Shown here in pieces: positions 26,498 through 35,843 of a DNA stretch of 64,000 nt. The position numbers and the translations under genes were made by a program. The notes beneath the pieces are model-generated. The model had not been told where the DNA came from and did not search any database. It worked only from the letters and a program-made list of their open reading frames with translations. The DNA is from Pseudomonas sp. KU26590. Lineage in GTDB: Bacteria > Pseudomonadota > Gammaproteobacteria > Pseudomonadales > Pseudomonadaceae. The stretch is from assembly GCF_026153515.1 (NCBI RefSeq), contig NZ_CP110644.1, forward strand, positions 3,563,501-3,627,500. The letters run 5' to 3'. How positions within the stretch are numbered: the first letter of the stretch is position 1; each line of letters opens with the position of its first letter.

Positions 26498-26529
26498 GGC
26501 GGACGCTTACCGGTCGGCGACGTATCGAG

Positions 26530-26826
26530 ATGGTGGCCTCGCCAGAGATCCTGGGAACGACCGTGGCCATTCTGGGGTGGGAAGCTGAGCTGATCATCAC
26601 CAAGCCCGTCGGCGGCGAATCCTCGCTCGTCTAATACCGCTCGATGGACAAGTACGAGAAGCAGTTCACGCTGCCAGCGAACTGGAGGGGCGCGCTGGAG
26701 ACGCAGCGGTACAGCTTCGACTTAACCGAGACGGTGATCAGTTCGAGGAGGGGCCTGTACTTGGCCACCGGCAGCGCGCTGGATTCCAAGATCAAGGTAG
26801 GCCAAATCGGTATTCGAAAAGTCTGA
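26530..26826 (+). pseudogene. Unidentified coding remnant with in-frame stop
   Basis: The frame reads MVASPEILGTTVAILGWEAE, LIITKPVGGESSLV, TAA, then YRSMDKYEKQFTLPANWRG, ALETQRYSFDLTETVISSRR and GLYLATGSALDSKIKVGQIG. Both halves are in phase and of coding-like composition, so a formerly longer protein seems interrupted by one stop codon (26635-26637). Not recognised. Confidence 0.35.
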
Positions 26827-26919
26827 ACTTCCTTCAACGGCTGGCTTGGGGCAAGCTGTTTGCTGGTATACCTGAGGATGCATACGCAGTTCCGACTTCA
26901 CCGGCACAGGAGACGCTTT

Positions 26920-27204
26920 ATGGGCCACCGCCTGCTTAATTCGGCCTCTGATCCGCAACGCATCCTTCGCGCCCTGCGGCTGAGCTACGGCCTCCAACAG
27001 GGGTTACAAATGTGTCTAGAACGGATATGGACTGCGGATACTGCCATTGATCTGACCCACGCCCATGGCCGTGCCCTTGGGCTGAGCACGGGCCTTGGGC
27101 TGGTGAATGCTATTACCCCAGCGCAGTTTAATCTAATAGCTGAAGCCTTCACGAAGGCTTTCGAAGATCGGCTTGGGGCATTGCTGAGCACGCACCACCC
27201 GTAA
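26920..27204 (+). CDS. Hypothetical protein, 94 aa
   Basis: The ATG at 26920 (MGHRLLNSASDPQRIL) follows GGAG. The protein is small, helical and soluble with a repetitive Leu/Gly patch (HGRALGLSTGLGLVN) and TPAQFNLIAEAFTKAFED. Not recognised. Confidence 0.5.
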   Translation: MGHRLLNSASDPQRILRALRLSYGLQQGLQMCLERIWTADTAIDLTHAHGRALGLSTGLGLVNAITPAQFNLIAEAFTKAFEDRLGALLSTHHP

Positions 27205-27302
27205 CGAAAGGGTAATGCGCGATTTCGCTGCTAGCAGCGGTACGCGAATTGGGCAGGCTATGAGCTGTTGCCACGAAATATTATGTCGAGCACATCACAC
27301 AT

Positions 27303-27482
27303 TCAGCGCCGCGCTCTGAAATAGCTCGTCACAGCGGTTAGGGAATCACCAACCTTATCAACAGCAACATGGATGTCTTGCTTCGTCACCCCGAATTTAT
27401 GAGACCAGTATTTCAACTCTGATCCATCCTCAGGGTTGATCCTAATATCGTCAGTACCGCTTACTTGTATCTGCTTTTCCAT
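27303..27482 (-). CDS. DUF3606-like small protein, 59 aa
   Basis: A short gene with start ATG at 27482 and GGAG about ten bases upstream. It encodes MEKQIQVSGTDDIRINPEDG, SELKYWSHKFGVTKQDIHVA and VDKVGDSLTAVTSYF. The W-(x)n-GV(T/S)xxxL/IxxAV-(x)-VG-(x)n-V pattern is that of DUF3606, small proteins of unknown role that resemble a helical DNA- or partner-binding unit. Confidence 0.65.
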   Translation of the reverse strand: MEKQIQVSGTDDIRINPEDGSELKYWSHKFGVTKQDIHVAVDKVGDSLTAVTSYFRARR

Positions 27483-27719
27483 GCGAGTAAATCTCCGTAT
27501 CGGCTATTTTCAAATCATGTCCGTCACTCAGGACAATCTACCGTGCCGCACCAGCTCATTACAGCCTAGCACCTAACAATCGATAAGGGATCGGGCATGA
27601 GAGTCGCGGTTACCGATGCCTATCGGCTTTAGAAAAGCTATCAACCCTCGCGGCGTGATTCTGTTCGGTAACCCGCAAGCCAACACACCTTCCTGGCCCT
27701 ACCGCCAAAGGCGATGGTC

Positions 27720-28420
27720 TCCACCTCATTTTAAGTGGACACCACTTCTAGCCTTTAAAGAGGAGCTTTCATGCAGCCACAACATCGTTCCTATTCCAGG
27801 TCGTTCAAGCCCAAGTCATTCAAGTGTGCTCCCAACCCGGCGCGTCGATTGCCAGCATCGCGCTCAACCACAGCCTCAACGCGAATCTCGTCCACAAGTG
27901 GGTTCGGCTGCAAACGCAGAAAAACGTGGAGCGGCGATCCGCTTTTTTTTCACTGCCGATGCCACTCGCACGAGCTGAGTCGCAAGCGGCATCATCGAAC
28001 ATCAGCGTTGAGATCCAGCACCCACGCGGCACCGTTAAAGTGAGATGGCCAACTGAAAGTGCTGCTGCCTGTGCGACCTTTCTTCGAGACCTGTTGCGAT
28101 GATCCGCATCGACTCCATCTGCCCCGCCACCGAGCCAATGGACATGCGCGCCGACACCAAACGGCGTTACCCAAGGTGGTCGCGGTGTTCTGTGCGGCAC
28201 AGCCGCACTGTACTTATCTGTTTGCCAATCGCCGCGCGATGGGGATGAAAGTGCTGGCACACGATGGGATTGGCGTTTGGCTGGCTGCACGTCGTTTGAA
28301 CCAAGGCATAGATGTCACGGGCCAGGCATGCAACAAGGCAGGGAATGCAGTTGGATACCGAAAAACTCGGGTCTTGGCGCTCAGCCTACCTCGGCAGGCG
28401 TCGGTGCTGGTGGTGCGGTC
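27720..28420 (+). pseudogene. IS66 tnpA-tnpB remnant
   Basis: The leader TTTTAAGTGGACACCACTTC and the start of tnpA (ATG at 27771, MQPQHRSYSRSFK) are recognisable. A frameshift follows, then PGASIASIALNHSLNANLVH and KWVRLQTQK to FLRDLLR at 28102. tnpB begins at 28099 (MIRIDSICPATEPMDMRAD) and is frameshifted, with LFANRRAMGMKVLAHDG and VWLAARRLNQG recognisable before it fades near 28420. tnpC is missing. A GTAACCCGCAAGCCAAC sequence at about 27669 might be its diverged left end. Confidence 0.8.
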
Positions 28421-28554
28421 AAATAGCTAAAAACCCTGTGAGTTTCTCCTCGACTCTCAATCCGTCCGCTAAGCTCGATCTGCCTAAAGTTTTCGACTTC
28501 AGGTCGATAGCCCATTAAACACCGCTATCATTCCCTTGGTAACAGGAAGTTCCT

Positions 28555-30174
28555 ATGCGCCTTAGAAATCTAAACCTAGCCCCGAGAGCCTCTCTGTTTT
28601 TCGCGCTCATTGTCGCATTAGTTTTTGTACTCGGCGCAGTCGCTGCTGTGCAAATGGGAAAGTTGCGGGACGCCGAAAGAGACGTCGAAACCAATTGGCT
28701 ACCCAGCATTAGGCAAACAGGCTCGATTAACGCTGGGATACTTCGTCTAAGGCTTGAAACTCTGCGAGGCATCTCCGACGCCCAAACCCTTCAGTCGACC
28801 TTAGCGGCCTTCCCCGGCTACCGGAAGGTCTTTACGGATGCAGTTATCAATTATGAGCCTTTGATAGCGAGCGACCGGGAGCGCGCGCTGTATTTAACGG
28901 TAAAGGCGTCCGCCGAGGATTACTCCAACCAACTGGATGGTCTCATCTCGGCGTTAACAAGGGGTGATACTTCTGCTGCGTTCAACATGGTAAGTACAGG
29001 CATCCGTCCCCTGACGAACAGGATGGAAGGAGAGATCAAGGCCTTGGCTGACTTCAACAACGACGGAGCGGCACTGGCTGGGCAATATGCAGCCGACACC
29101 TACTCATCTGGTTTGTGGATGATTGTTGGGCTTATTGCGGGCGTCGTAGTCCTGACGGTCGCTTTGGCAACACTTTTGACGAAAAGCATAACGACTCCTA
29201 TCAGCGATGCCCTGTCCATTGCCGAGCGAATCGCAGGTAGCGACCTCTCGAAGGAGGTGAAGATCAGCGGGACTGATGAGGCCGGACGATTGTTGAAAGC
29301 GCTTGCACACATGCAGGAAAACCTTCGTAACACCATCATGCAAATTGGTGATTCATCGACGCAACTGGCCTCTGCTGCAGAGGAGATGACGGCGGTTACT
29401 GAGGAATCTAGTCGAGGTCTTGTTTCGCAGAATGATGAAGTCAACCAAGCCGCCACAGCTGTCACCCAAATGAGCGCTGCCGTTGATGAGGTGGCTCGCA
29501 ATGCTGAGTCAGCTTCGGAAGAGTCGCGTCGCACCCAGGGTTTTACAGAGGCAGGATTGGAGAGAGTCGCTCAAACATTGAAGTCTATTCAAAAGCTGAG
29601 CGGCAATGTTGAAAGCACGAGTGACAAGATTCAGGTGCTGTCTCAGCGCGCTCAAAGCATCAATAAAGTAGTGGAAGTGATTCGAGCTATTGCTGAGCAG
29701 ACCAACCTTCTGGCCTTGAACGCAGCGATTGAGGCGGCGCGAGCCGGTGAGCAGGGCCGTGGATTTGCAGTAGTCGCCGACGAGGTCAGGGCGCTGGCCC
29801 ACCGAACACAGTCCTCAACTCAAGAAATCGAGCAGATGATCTCTAGCATGCAGAGCGATTCAGCAGAAGCGGTGGAGGCAATGAACATGAGCAAGGAACT
29901 GGCAAATCAAACCCTTGATGTGGCACAAGAGGCCAGCAGTTCACTGGATCAGATCTCCAAGGCCATTACGCAGATCAACGAACGCAACCTGTTGATCGCC
30001 ACCGCTTCTGAGGAGCAGGCTCACGTTGCCCGCGAAGTTGATCGTAATCTTGTCAGCATTCGAGAGCTTGCTGTTCAGAGCTCTGCGGGTGCTAGTCAAA
30101 CTGCTACGGCGTGCGGCGAAATGTCAAAGCTAGCGGTGAACCTTAATAAGCTGGTGAGTCGCTTCGTGGTGTAA
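28555..30174 (+). CDS. Methyl-accepting chemotaxis protein
   Basis: 539 aa. TM1 at about residues 13-33, a periplasmic four-helix-bundle ligand domain (about 35-180), TM2 at about 186-208, HAMP to about 265, then the cytoplasmic hairpin. The tip is [34 protein letters not shown] at about 374-415, which contacts CheA and CheW. No C-terminal CheR-tethering pentapeptide is visible (ends LVSRFVV). The ATG at 28555 follows AGGAAGTTCCT. A FliA-like promoter candidate (TAAAG at 28485, GTCGATA at 28503) is upstream with a 13-base spacer. It closely resembles the next MCP, so the pair may be an old tandem duplication. The ligand is unknown. Confidence 0.93.
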   Translation: MRLRNLNLAPRASLFFALIVALVFVLGAVAAVQMGKLRDAERDVETNWLPSIRQTGSINAGILRLRLETLRGISDAQTLQSTLAAFPGYRKVFTDAVINYEPLIASDRERALYLTVKASAEDYSNQLDGLISALTRGDTSAAFNMVSTGIRPLTNRMEGEIKALADFNNDGAALAGQYAADTYSSGLWMIVGLIAGVVVLTVALATLLTKSITTPISDALSIAERIAGSDLSKEVKISGTDEAGRLLKALAHMQENLRNTIMQIGDSSTQLASAAEEMTAVTEESSRGLVSQNDEVNQAATAVTQMSAAVDEVARNAESASEESRRTQGFTEAGLERVAQTLKSIQKLSGNVESTSDKIQVLSQRAQSINKVVEVIRAIAEQTNLLALNAAIEAARAGEQGRGFAVVADEVRALAHRTQSSTQEIEQMISSMQSDSAEAVEAMNMSKELANQTLDVAQEASSSLDQISKAITQINERNLLIATASEEQAHVAREVDRNLVSIRELAVQSSAGASQTATACGEMSKLAVNLNKLVSRFVV

Positions 30175-30265
30175 CAGGACTTTGGAGGATGTGGAATAGA
30201 TACGGCGTTCTGGTGGTTTGGGCGTCCCCCGTAAAAAGGCTAAAAATGGCGTCCAACTCTTCTTG

Positions 30266-30300
30266 ATCGGATCAAATTTAGGTGGAAACCATCGCCTTAA
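30266..30300 (+). mobile_element. IS66 leader scrap
   Basis: ATCAAATTTAGGTGGAAACC, then CTTAAGCGG, resembles the leader of tnpA in the complete element (TTAAATTTAAGTGGACACC, then TTAAGCGG). No coding sequence follows. The match is short, so the call is tentative. Confidence 0.35.
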
Positions 30301-30500
30301 GCGGTGGCATCAGCAAGGTGTGTTGCTGGCACTCTTTTCCTCAGGAATCACACGTAATCCCATGAATAACCAACGATAAAATATCTCCCTATGAAGCCCT
30401 ATAATTTCGCTGTGAGGATCATTGCGGACTAGCAGGGCTGTTTTTCTCTGGCGCGGGATAAATTTATTGGCTTCTGTCAAGGCCTGATGGGCTGTCGCGC

Positions 30501-30527
30501 TCAAGCTTTGTTTTAGTTAGCCGATAA
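30501..30527 (+). promoter_or_regulatory. Sigma-28 (FliA)-type promoter for the second MCP
   Basis: TCAAG (30501-30505), a 14-base spacer and GCCGATAA (30520-30527) match the Pseudomonas FliA consensus exactly. It ends 46 bp before the MCP start codon at 30574, which ties this receptor to the flagellar regulon. Confidence 0.8.
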
Positions 30528-30573
30528 CCTTTTTTGGTAACCAAACGTCGATTAACACTAGGGATTTGTGGCG

Positions 30574-32205
30574 ATGAGAAACCTGAAAGTATCAATACGC
30601 GCAGCAGTCAGTTTTATGTTTATCGCATTGTTGTTGGTTGCTCTTGGTGGTATTTCCGTTTGGAAAATGGGGGAAATTCGAGAGACTGCCAGATCCCTTC
30701 AAGACGATGCATTCGCCAGCGTGGTTGTTGCCGACCGAATTAATTCCGCGATGCTGCGCCTGAGGCTGGAAGTCCGCCGACTTCTGTTCAAGACCGATCC
30801 GCAAGACATTGCCACGACGATCAGTACGATAGCCACACTCAGCGAAGAATTAAAAAAGCAAATCAAGCTCTATGGCCCTTTTGTTTCAGGCGAAGATGCG
30901 AACCCAAAAGAAGCGCAACTGTTTAAGGTCATGTCTGACAACACTGAAAAAATGCTGGTCGCATTTGACGAAGTGAACTCACTTATGCGACGAAACGCAC
31001 CGACTGAAGCGCTGGCCTATCTAAGCTCCAATGTGACTCCTGTAACCCCTCTTCTTGACGGAGCCGTGACCGGACTTGTTCAACTGAACATCGACGAGGC
31101 AGCAATCTCCGGAAAAGAGTCTGAGGATTCATATCAAAGTGGTTTGAAGTTTATTATTTTTATAATCGCAGCTGCGGTGCTTGCGACAGTTGTGCTGGCC
31201 GTGCTGTTCACAAGAAGTATAGTTACACCCTTGCGCGACATGCTGCTTATCAACGAAACAATCGCCAAAGGTGACCTGCGCAGCGTGATTACTGTCACGG
31301 GCCAAGACGAGTTTTCCGACCTGATGCGCTCTACCCAAGTCATGCAAAACAATCTGCGCGATACGATCAAGCTGATTGGCGATTCGTCCACTCAACTGGC
31401 GTCCGCTGCTGAGGAAATGAATGCCGTCACCGAGGAGTCCAGCAGAGGTTTGCTGCGACAGAACAACGAAATCGATCAGGCAGCCACAGCAGTCAATCAA
31501 ATGACTGCTGCGGTGGATGAGGTGGCGCGTAATGCTGCCAACGCGTCGGATGCCGCTAAAGCCTCTGATCAATCAACACGCACCGGAGCCGCACGGGTAA
31601 CCAGCACGGTCAGCGCCCTCCAGAAACTAAGCAAGACAGTGCAGAACACGAGTGTCGATGTAGAGCGTCTGGCATTGCAGTCCAAGGACATTAGCAAGGT
31701 GCTGGAAGTCATTCGTACGATTGCGGAACAAACTAATCTCTTGGCATTAAATGCGGCAATCGAAGCGGCACGGGCCGGTGATCAGGGACGCGGTTTTGCT
31801 GTAGTGGCGGATGAAGTCAGGGCTTTGGCGCATCGCACACAGGCCTCGACGCAGGAAATCGAGAAAATGATCGGTGACATACTCACAGGCACTGCTCAGG
31901 CCACCAAGGCCATGAGTGAAAGTTGCGAGCAGGCCGACGGCACACTTAGTATCGCTCATGAAGCAGGAGCGGCGCTGACTCTGATCGCGAAAGCAATCAA
32001 TGAAATCAACGAAATGAACATGATGATCGCTACCGCATCGGAACAGCAGGCGCAGGTCGCACGTTCGGTCGACGGCAACCTGATGAGTATTCGCGATCTT
32101 TCCATTCAGAGCGCAACGGGCGCTCATCAGACCGCTGCAGCGAGTTCCGAGCTCTCACGCCTTGCTGTGGATATGAGCAAACTGGTGGGAAGGTTTTCTC
32201 TCTAG
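30574..32205 (+). CDS. Methyl-accepting chemotaxis protein
   Basis: 543 aa from the ATG at 30574 (an in-frame GTG lies two codons earlier). TM1 at about residues 9-30, periplasmic helical ligand domain, TM2 at about 190-212 ([20 protein letters not shown]), HAMP, and a signalling hairpin [34 protein letters not shown] at about 378-418. It is closely similar to the MCP at 28555 in HAMP and signalling parts ([21 protein letters not shown] shared) but diverged in the sensor. Expression is probably FliA-dependent. The ligand is unknown. Confidence 0.93.
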   Translation: MRNLKVSIRAAVSFMFIALLLVALGGISVWKMGEIRETARSLQDDAFASVVVADRINSAMLRLRLEVRRLLFKTDPQDIATTISTIATLSEELKKQIKLYGPFVSGEDANPKEAQLFKVMSDNTEKMLVAFDEVNSLMRRNAPTEALAYLSSNVTPVTPLLDGAVTGLVQLNIDEAAISGKESEDSYQSGLKFIIFIIAAAVLATVVLAVLFTRSIVTPLRDMLLINETIAKGDLRSVITVTGQDEFSDLMRSTQVMQNNLRDTIKLIGDSSTQLASAAEEMNAVTEESSRGLLRQNNEIDQAATAVNQMTAAVDEVARNAANASDAAKASDQSTRTGAARVTSTVSALQKLSKTVQNTSVDVERLALQSKDISKVLEVIRTIAEQTNLLALNAAIEAARAGDQGRGFAVVADEVRALAHRTQASTQEIEKMIGDILTGTAQATKAMSESCEQADGTLSIAHEAGAALTLIAKAINEINEMNMMIATASEQQAQVARSVDGNLMSIRDLSIQSATGAHQTAAASSELSRLAVDMSKLVGRFSL

Positions 32206-32257
32206 TTTCCGCGTCGGCTAATCCATGAGCGAGGCGCACGGCTAAGAACGCTGTAGA

Positions 32258-32308
32258 AACCATTCCGTGGGCCGAGCTGCACTAGATCCTAGATTGCGAG
32301 CATGGCTG
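32258..32308 (+). pseudogene. Remnant of a small Cys-rich protein gene
   Basis: The frame TIPWAELH, TAG, ILDCEHG, stop corresponds to the conserved C-terminus of the genes at 34110-34316 (KPWVALHDVLDCARG) and 37410-37616 (RPWVELHDILDCSRG). Only the last ~15 codons remain. Confidence 0.55.
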
Positions 32309-32767
32309 ATCGAGATGGGCGCCTGTACCCGAAAAAAGTCCGTCACTCAGCCAAGGCCCGTACCCGAATGGCGTTCATCTCTGCCGAAATCATGTGCAGA
32401 TGCAGAGCCTGAACGGTAGCGATGGTCTGGCGTGCAAAATAGATTAGGCTTCGTTACTTCCAGCGCTGAAGACGGACGGCTCTATGTCCCTGAAATGAAA
32501 TAGCGACTCCCGTCCCGCCGAAATCAAAGAGCTAAAACCATGGATGCGGCCCCCTGTTCGAGGCCCGCAGCGCTCATATCGTGCTTGGTCAAAGAGCCAG
32601 CATGGGCTTCGCCGTCGAACGCCGATTCGCTGCCCTGCCCTGCTTCGCTGGCGTGCGATGCGTTCAATCGAGCACAGGGAGAGCGAGGTCAACGGCCAGG
32701 CAAAAGCCTAACAAGCAAGTACCAAACGAATGTGTCTGGTTGGCATTACAGGGACGGTGCCCACGAT
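32309..32767. other. Gene-free region
   Basis: About 460 bases without a supported gene between the MCP and the convergent diguanylate cyclase. Open frames present have neither ribosome sites nor recognisable content. Confidence 0.5.
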
Positions 32768-33826
32768 TCATGAATTTGCGAACGTTACCCGATTTCTGCC
32801 TTCATGCTTCGATTCATACAATGCGGTATCCGCACGAGAAAGCCACTTCGTAACTGTCAAAGACGCGTCGTTGTAGATTGATGCGCCAACGCTCAGGGTC
32901 GTCGGAAGCTTGGGCACACCGCTCACTTCTGAGAGTTCCGCTGTTGCCCTGATGCGCTCTAAAATCAGTTTGGCTTGATTAGGCTCAACATCTCTCAGGA
33001 TCACACAGAATTCGTCGCCCCCGAACCGTCCCACGGTATCTTGCTCCCTAACGCAGGAAAGCATGATTCTCCCAAGCTGCTCCAAGACATTGTCTCCAGC
33101 CAGGTGACCGTGCTGATCATTGATTTTCTTGAAATGATCGACGTCGATAAGCGCAACGACGCTAGTGCCCAGCCCTACTCGCCCAGCATCAAGATGTGTA
33201 GTCAGAAGATCATTCACAGCCTTTCGATTTTTGAGTCCAGTCAAAAAATCTATAGTGCTAAGAATTCTGAGCTCATTCTTGCTTTGAGCCAATTTGATAG
33301 CCGTCAGGTAGCAGGCATAGCCCAACGAAAGCGGGTAAAGCACCAAAAGCGGGATACATGCATTCATCTGCCCGGGCGTGGTTGCCCATAGGATATCGGG
33401 CGAGAAGATCAGGAGTGAAAGCCCCAGTCCGGTGAGCGTGAAAAGCCCACCAGTTGCCAACAACCTGGGCCCTCCCGCCGCGATGCTATTCATGCTGACC
33501 ATGATGGTGATAGCTAAGGACGGGAGAGGGTTAATGCCGATCAAGCCTGAAAAGAAGCCTACGGCAAACGCATCAATCAGCAGGTTCGCTCGTTCAGTTT
33601 TTGCTGGCGCCGCACTGAACAGTGCGCGGACTATGGCGAGGTGAGGCCAGCCAAAACAATAGACCACCAAGAGAGCGATCGTCTGCGTGCTTGCTTGAGG
33701 CTCTGGCAGCGCAAAATAAACAGCGGCGAATCCGACGCTCAGCCCGATGCACCTAGGAATGTACGAGCGCTTCGCCACTGCGAAACCGCGAGCCGTGTTC
33801 TTTTTCACGTAAGAAACATTTCGCAT
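32768..33826 (-). CDS. Diguanylate cyclase with MASE2 membrane sensor
   Basis: 352 aa. The N-terminal half is a membrane domain of the MASE2 type: FGWPHLAIVRALFSAAP, ERANLLIDAFAVGFFSG and INPLPSLAITIMVSMNSI, with about four to six helices. It is joined near residue 180 to a GGDEF domain: STIDFLTGLKNRKAV, DVDHFKKINDQHGH and the active-site GGDEF at about residue 267. An RxxD inhibitory site (REQD) precedes GGDEF by five residues, so product inhibition by c-di-GMP is expected. It synthesises c-di-GMP and likely affects the motile-to-sessile switch, consistent with neighbouring chemoreceptors; the architecture is that of E. coli DgcC/AdrA. Confidence 0.92.
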   Translation of the reverse strand: MRNVSYVKKNTARGFAVAKRSYIPRCIGLSVGFAAVYFALPEPQASTQTIALLVVYCFGWPHLAIVRALFSAAPAKTERANLLIDAFAVGFFSGLIGINPLPSLAITIMVSMNSIAAGGPRLLATGGLFTLTGLGLSLLIFSPDILWATTPGQMNACIPLLVLYPLSLGYACYLTAIKLAQSKNELRILSTIDFLTGLKNRKAVNDLLTTHLDAGRVGLGTSVVALIDVDHFKKINDQHGHLAGDNVLEQLGRIMLSCVREQDTVGRFGGDEFCVILRDVEPNQAKLILERIRATAELSEVSGVPKLPTTLSVGASIYNDASLTVTKWLSRADTALYESKHEGRNRVTFANS

Positions 33827-33977
33827 TGGGCCCTAGGACAGGTGAGTAGAAGGCGACAGTATCCAAGATGGCATTACGCCACGTCTACGGCGTTTCGTCC
33901 GGTTGCCATGGCGGTTTGAAGCAACTATTTGCTGACCGGATTTCACCTATGGGAAACGCCGCTCGCCAGTGGCGGCG

Positions 33978-34036
33978 GTTGGCCGATGGCTGACTTTTCC
34001 GAGACGAGCTATGGATCGATAGCTGCCGTCCGAGAG
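33978..34036. repeat. Pseudomonas intergenic stem-loop repeat
   Basis: GTTGGCCGATGGCTGAC ... GAGCTATGGATCGATAGCTG CCGTC: a variant of the TTGGCCGAT / GGGTCGATAGC repeat also seen at 35346, 37186 and 38427. These are non-coding intergenic elements. Confidence 0.55.
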
Positions 34037-34109
34037 GGCCACCTTAGACTCTAGGCTTTAGCCAAATGAGCGTTTCAAGACGAGACCAGACCGTAACATC
34101 ACCGGCGGC

Positions 34110-34316
34110 CTAACCTCGCGCGCAATCTAGGACGTCGTGCAGTGCAACCCATGGTTTTTTGAATTTATCGTCACGCGCTTGGCATTTAAGGCCATGAGAA
34201 AACGGGATCTCGCAATCCTCCAGCGCTTGGCTTTCCATACAGCTTGTGCACACCACGCGACCGGCAACGATCATCCACTCGGTACTCCATTTTCCTATCC
34301 TGCATTCACTGTCCAT
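34110..34316 (-). CDS. Small Cys-rich protein (paralogue A)
   Basis: 68 aa from the ATG at 34316. The layout GKWSTEWMIVAGRVVCTSCM, ESQALEDCEIPFSHGLKC has four Cys in a CxxC...C...C arrangement that could bind a zinc ion. It is clearly paralogous to 37410-37616, even in the DNA just before the start (ATCCGGAC). A longer frame to 34496 adds sequence absent from the paralogue. Function is unknown. Confidence 0.7.
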   Translation of the reverse strand: MDSECRIGKWSTEWMIVAGRVVCTSCMESQALEDCEIPFSHGLKCQARDDKFKKPWVALHDVLDCARG

Positions 34317-34617
34317 GTCCGGATTTTCCTTATGTGCCCTGGCTGGCAGCTGAAGATACCTCCGGGATAGCGGAACCGATACGTCCAAAAACATACCTCC
34401 GTTTGGAGTAATCCCACGCACAGTGCCGGCAAAGACTCCCAGGCATGGCTCGTCTGATACAGATTGATCCTCAGATTCACTCAAGCAAGTACTCACATCA
34501 GCCCGGCCTATCGCCGGGCTTTTGCCAACTCCAAACGATATCCAATCTCATCTCATCGAGTTTCCGGCGCACTGATCCGTCTCAGCGCTCTACTACCCGC
34601 GACGGCTTTGATTCCAC

Positions 34618-34770
34618 CTCTGGATCGGCCCCTGCCACGGGAGATATCCATCACGGTGTCACGAGGGTGCGTAAAACGCAGCCTGCGACGCATGAGCGTC
34701 AAACCCCGGCGGATGCGGTCTTTTAGCAGTAGTAGCTTCTAGCCGAGCTTCGTAGTAGCCCACCGGCTGG
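34618..34770 (+). repeat. 150-bp dispersed repeat, copy 2
   Basis: Homologous to 18089-18240 (CGGTGTCACGAGGGTGCG, GCAGCCTGCGACG, TAGCCGAGCTTCG, TAGCCCACCGGCTG). It is followed directly by TATCGGCCAGAAGCGG, one arm of the common intergenic repeat. Confidence 0.65.
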
Positions 34771-34869
34771 TATCGGCCAGAAGCGGTCACTCCTTTCTTA
34801 CTCAAAGCGGCTCGCCCCTACACTCAAACCGCTGCTAGCATCCACTCATTGATAACCTGAGATCTTTCC

Positions 34870-35328
34870 ATGCTACGGATTGCAATCATCTTTATTTCCA
34901 CGGCCATCTTTTCCCTGCAATTGTCGGCACAGGAGCAATTCCAGTGTGCTGGGGCAACCGTCACTATTGCGGTAGATGCGACCACGCCATTGCGGTCAAC
35001 AGAAGGCGCAGACGTTATTCTCCGAGTAGAACGAGGCCCTCGTTCAACAGTCTTGCGGTACAGCAATGTGGATTTCGTTGGCGGCGAATGTGACACCGAT
35101 GAAAATCACGCTAGCCGGATCATCTATCAGGCTGTCTGCGGCGGCAGCGGTTGTCATAATTTATCGAACTGGGGAGTAATCAATCCTGAAAGCCTTCAAG
35201 CCCTGCTGGTACCTTCGGACGACAGCCTTGGGCCAGCTATTGCCTTGCTCGGGCATAAGCCGATGTTGAAAGACAAACCGATGAATGTGAGCGCTGAAGC
35301 ACACCGGCTGGGATTGCCTACGCCGTAG
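34870..35328 (+). CDS. Small exported protein with four cysteines
   Basis: 152 aa. N-terminal signal peptide (MLRIAIIFISTAIFSLQLSA, cleavage about residue 20, then QEQFQC). The mature protein has Cys at about residues 26, 73, 90 and 95, including CGGSGC, suggesting disulfides in the periplasm. No family was recognised. A well-formed ATG with TTTCC context; the ribosome site is weak. Confidence 0.65.
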   Translation: MLRIAIIFISTAIFSLQLSAQEQFQCAGATVTIAVDATTPLRSTEGADVILRVERGPRSTVLRYSNVDFVGGECDTDENHASRIIYQAVCGGSGCHNLSNWGVINPESLQALLVPSDDSLGPAIALLGHKPMLKDKPMNVSAEAHRLGLPTP

Positions 35329-35843
35329 CATTCAAGGGAGATGTCCGCTTTGGGTCGATAGCGGCCCTGGGATTTTATGGACGCCAAGTCGAGAGTTTCC
35401 CCTCAGCGCCTTTCGAGAAAGATCAGCCGCTGACGGCAATTAACACGTAGGAACCCGCAAGAAGAGTAAAAACTTGAATCGCACCAGGTTTCGCGCGGTC
35501 ATTCTCTACGTCTTCGGATGCTCAAGAGCAAGGCGCTGACTCCCTCTGCATCCCGGATCAGTTCGTCTGGCCGCATTCAGGCCGCCGCTGACCTGCCACA
35601 TAACTGGGCAGCTCTGCGTTCTCATCCCAATCCGCAACAACATACGCCTGGATTACTAATAGCTCGCGCAGGGGAGTAGTGGCAAAATGCATCAGGCAAA
35701 TGGCTATCAGGCGTAACGCACCTGCCGTGCAAATAGGACTTAGAGCCGTCATAGCTGTCGGTTTGTCTATGGTTCCCTTGGATCTCTATCCGTAAGCGGC
35801 AAAGAGATATGTCGTGATGAGTCCAATAAAAAAGGACAGTAAC
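35329..35843. other. Intergenic region with repeat arm
   Basis: About 500 bases. It begins with GATGTCCGCTTTGGGTCGAT AGCGGCCC (about 35340-35367), an intergenic-repeat arm. The minus-strand frame 35558-35752 looks weakly coding at its C-terminus (AYVVADWDENAELPSYVAGQ) but has no ribosome site. Nothing else is supported. Confidence 0.45.

Noticed and set aside
30310..30504. 64-aa minus-strand frame between the two MCP genes
   Set aside because: It needs a TTG start, has no ribosome site, overlaps the FliA promoter region, and its sequence matches nothing recognisable.
35558..35752. 64-aa minus-strand frame in an intergenic region
   Set aside because: Some protein-like residues at its end, but no ribosome site and no similarity recognised; too weak to call.
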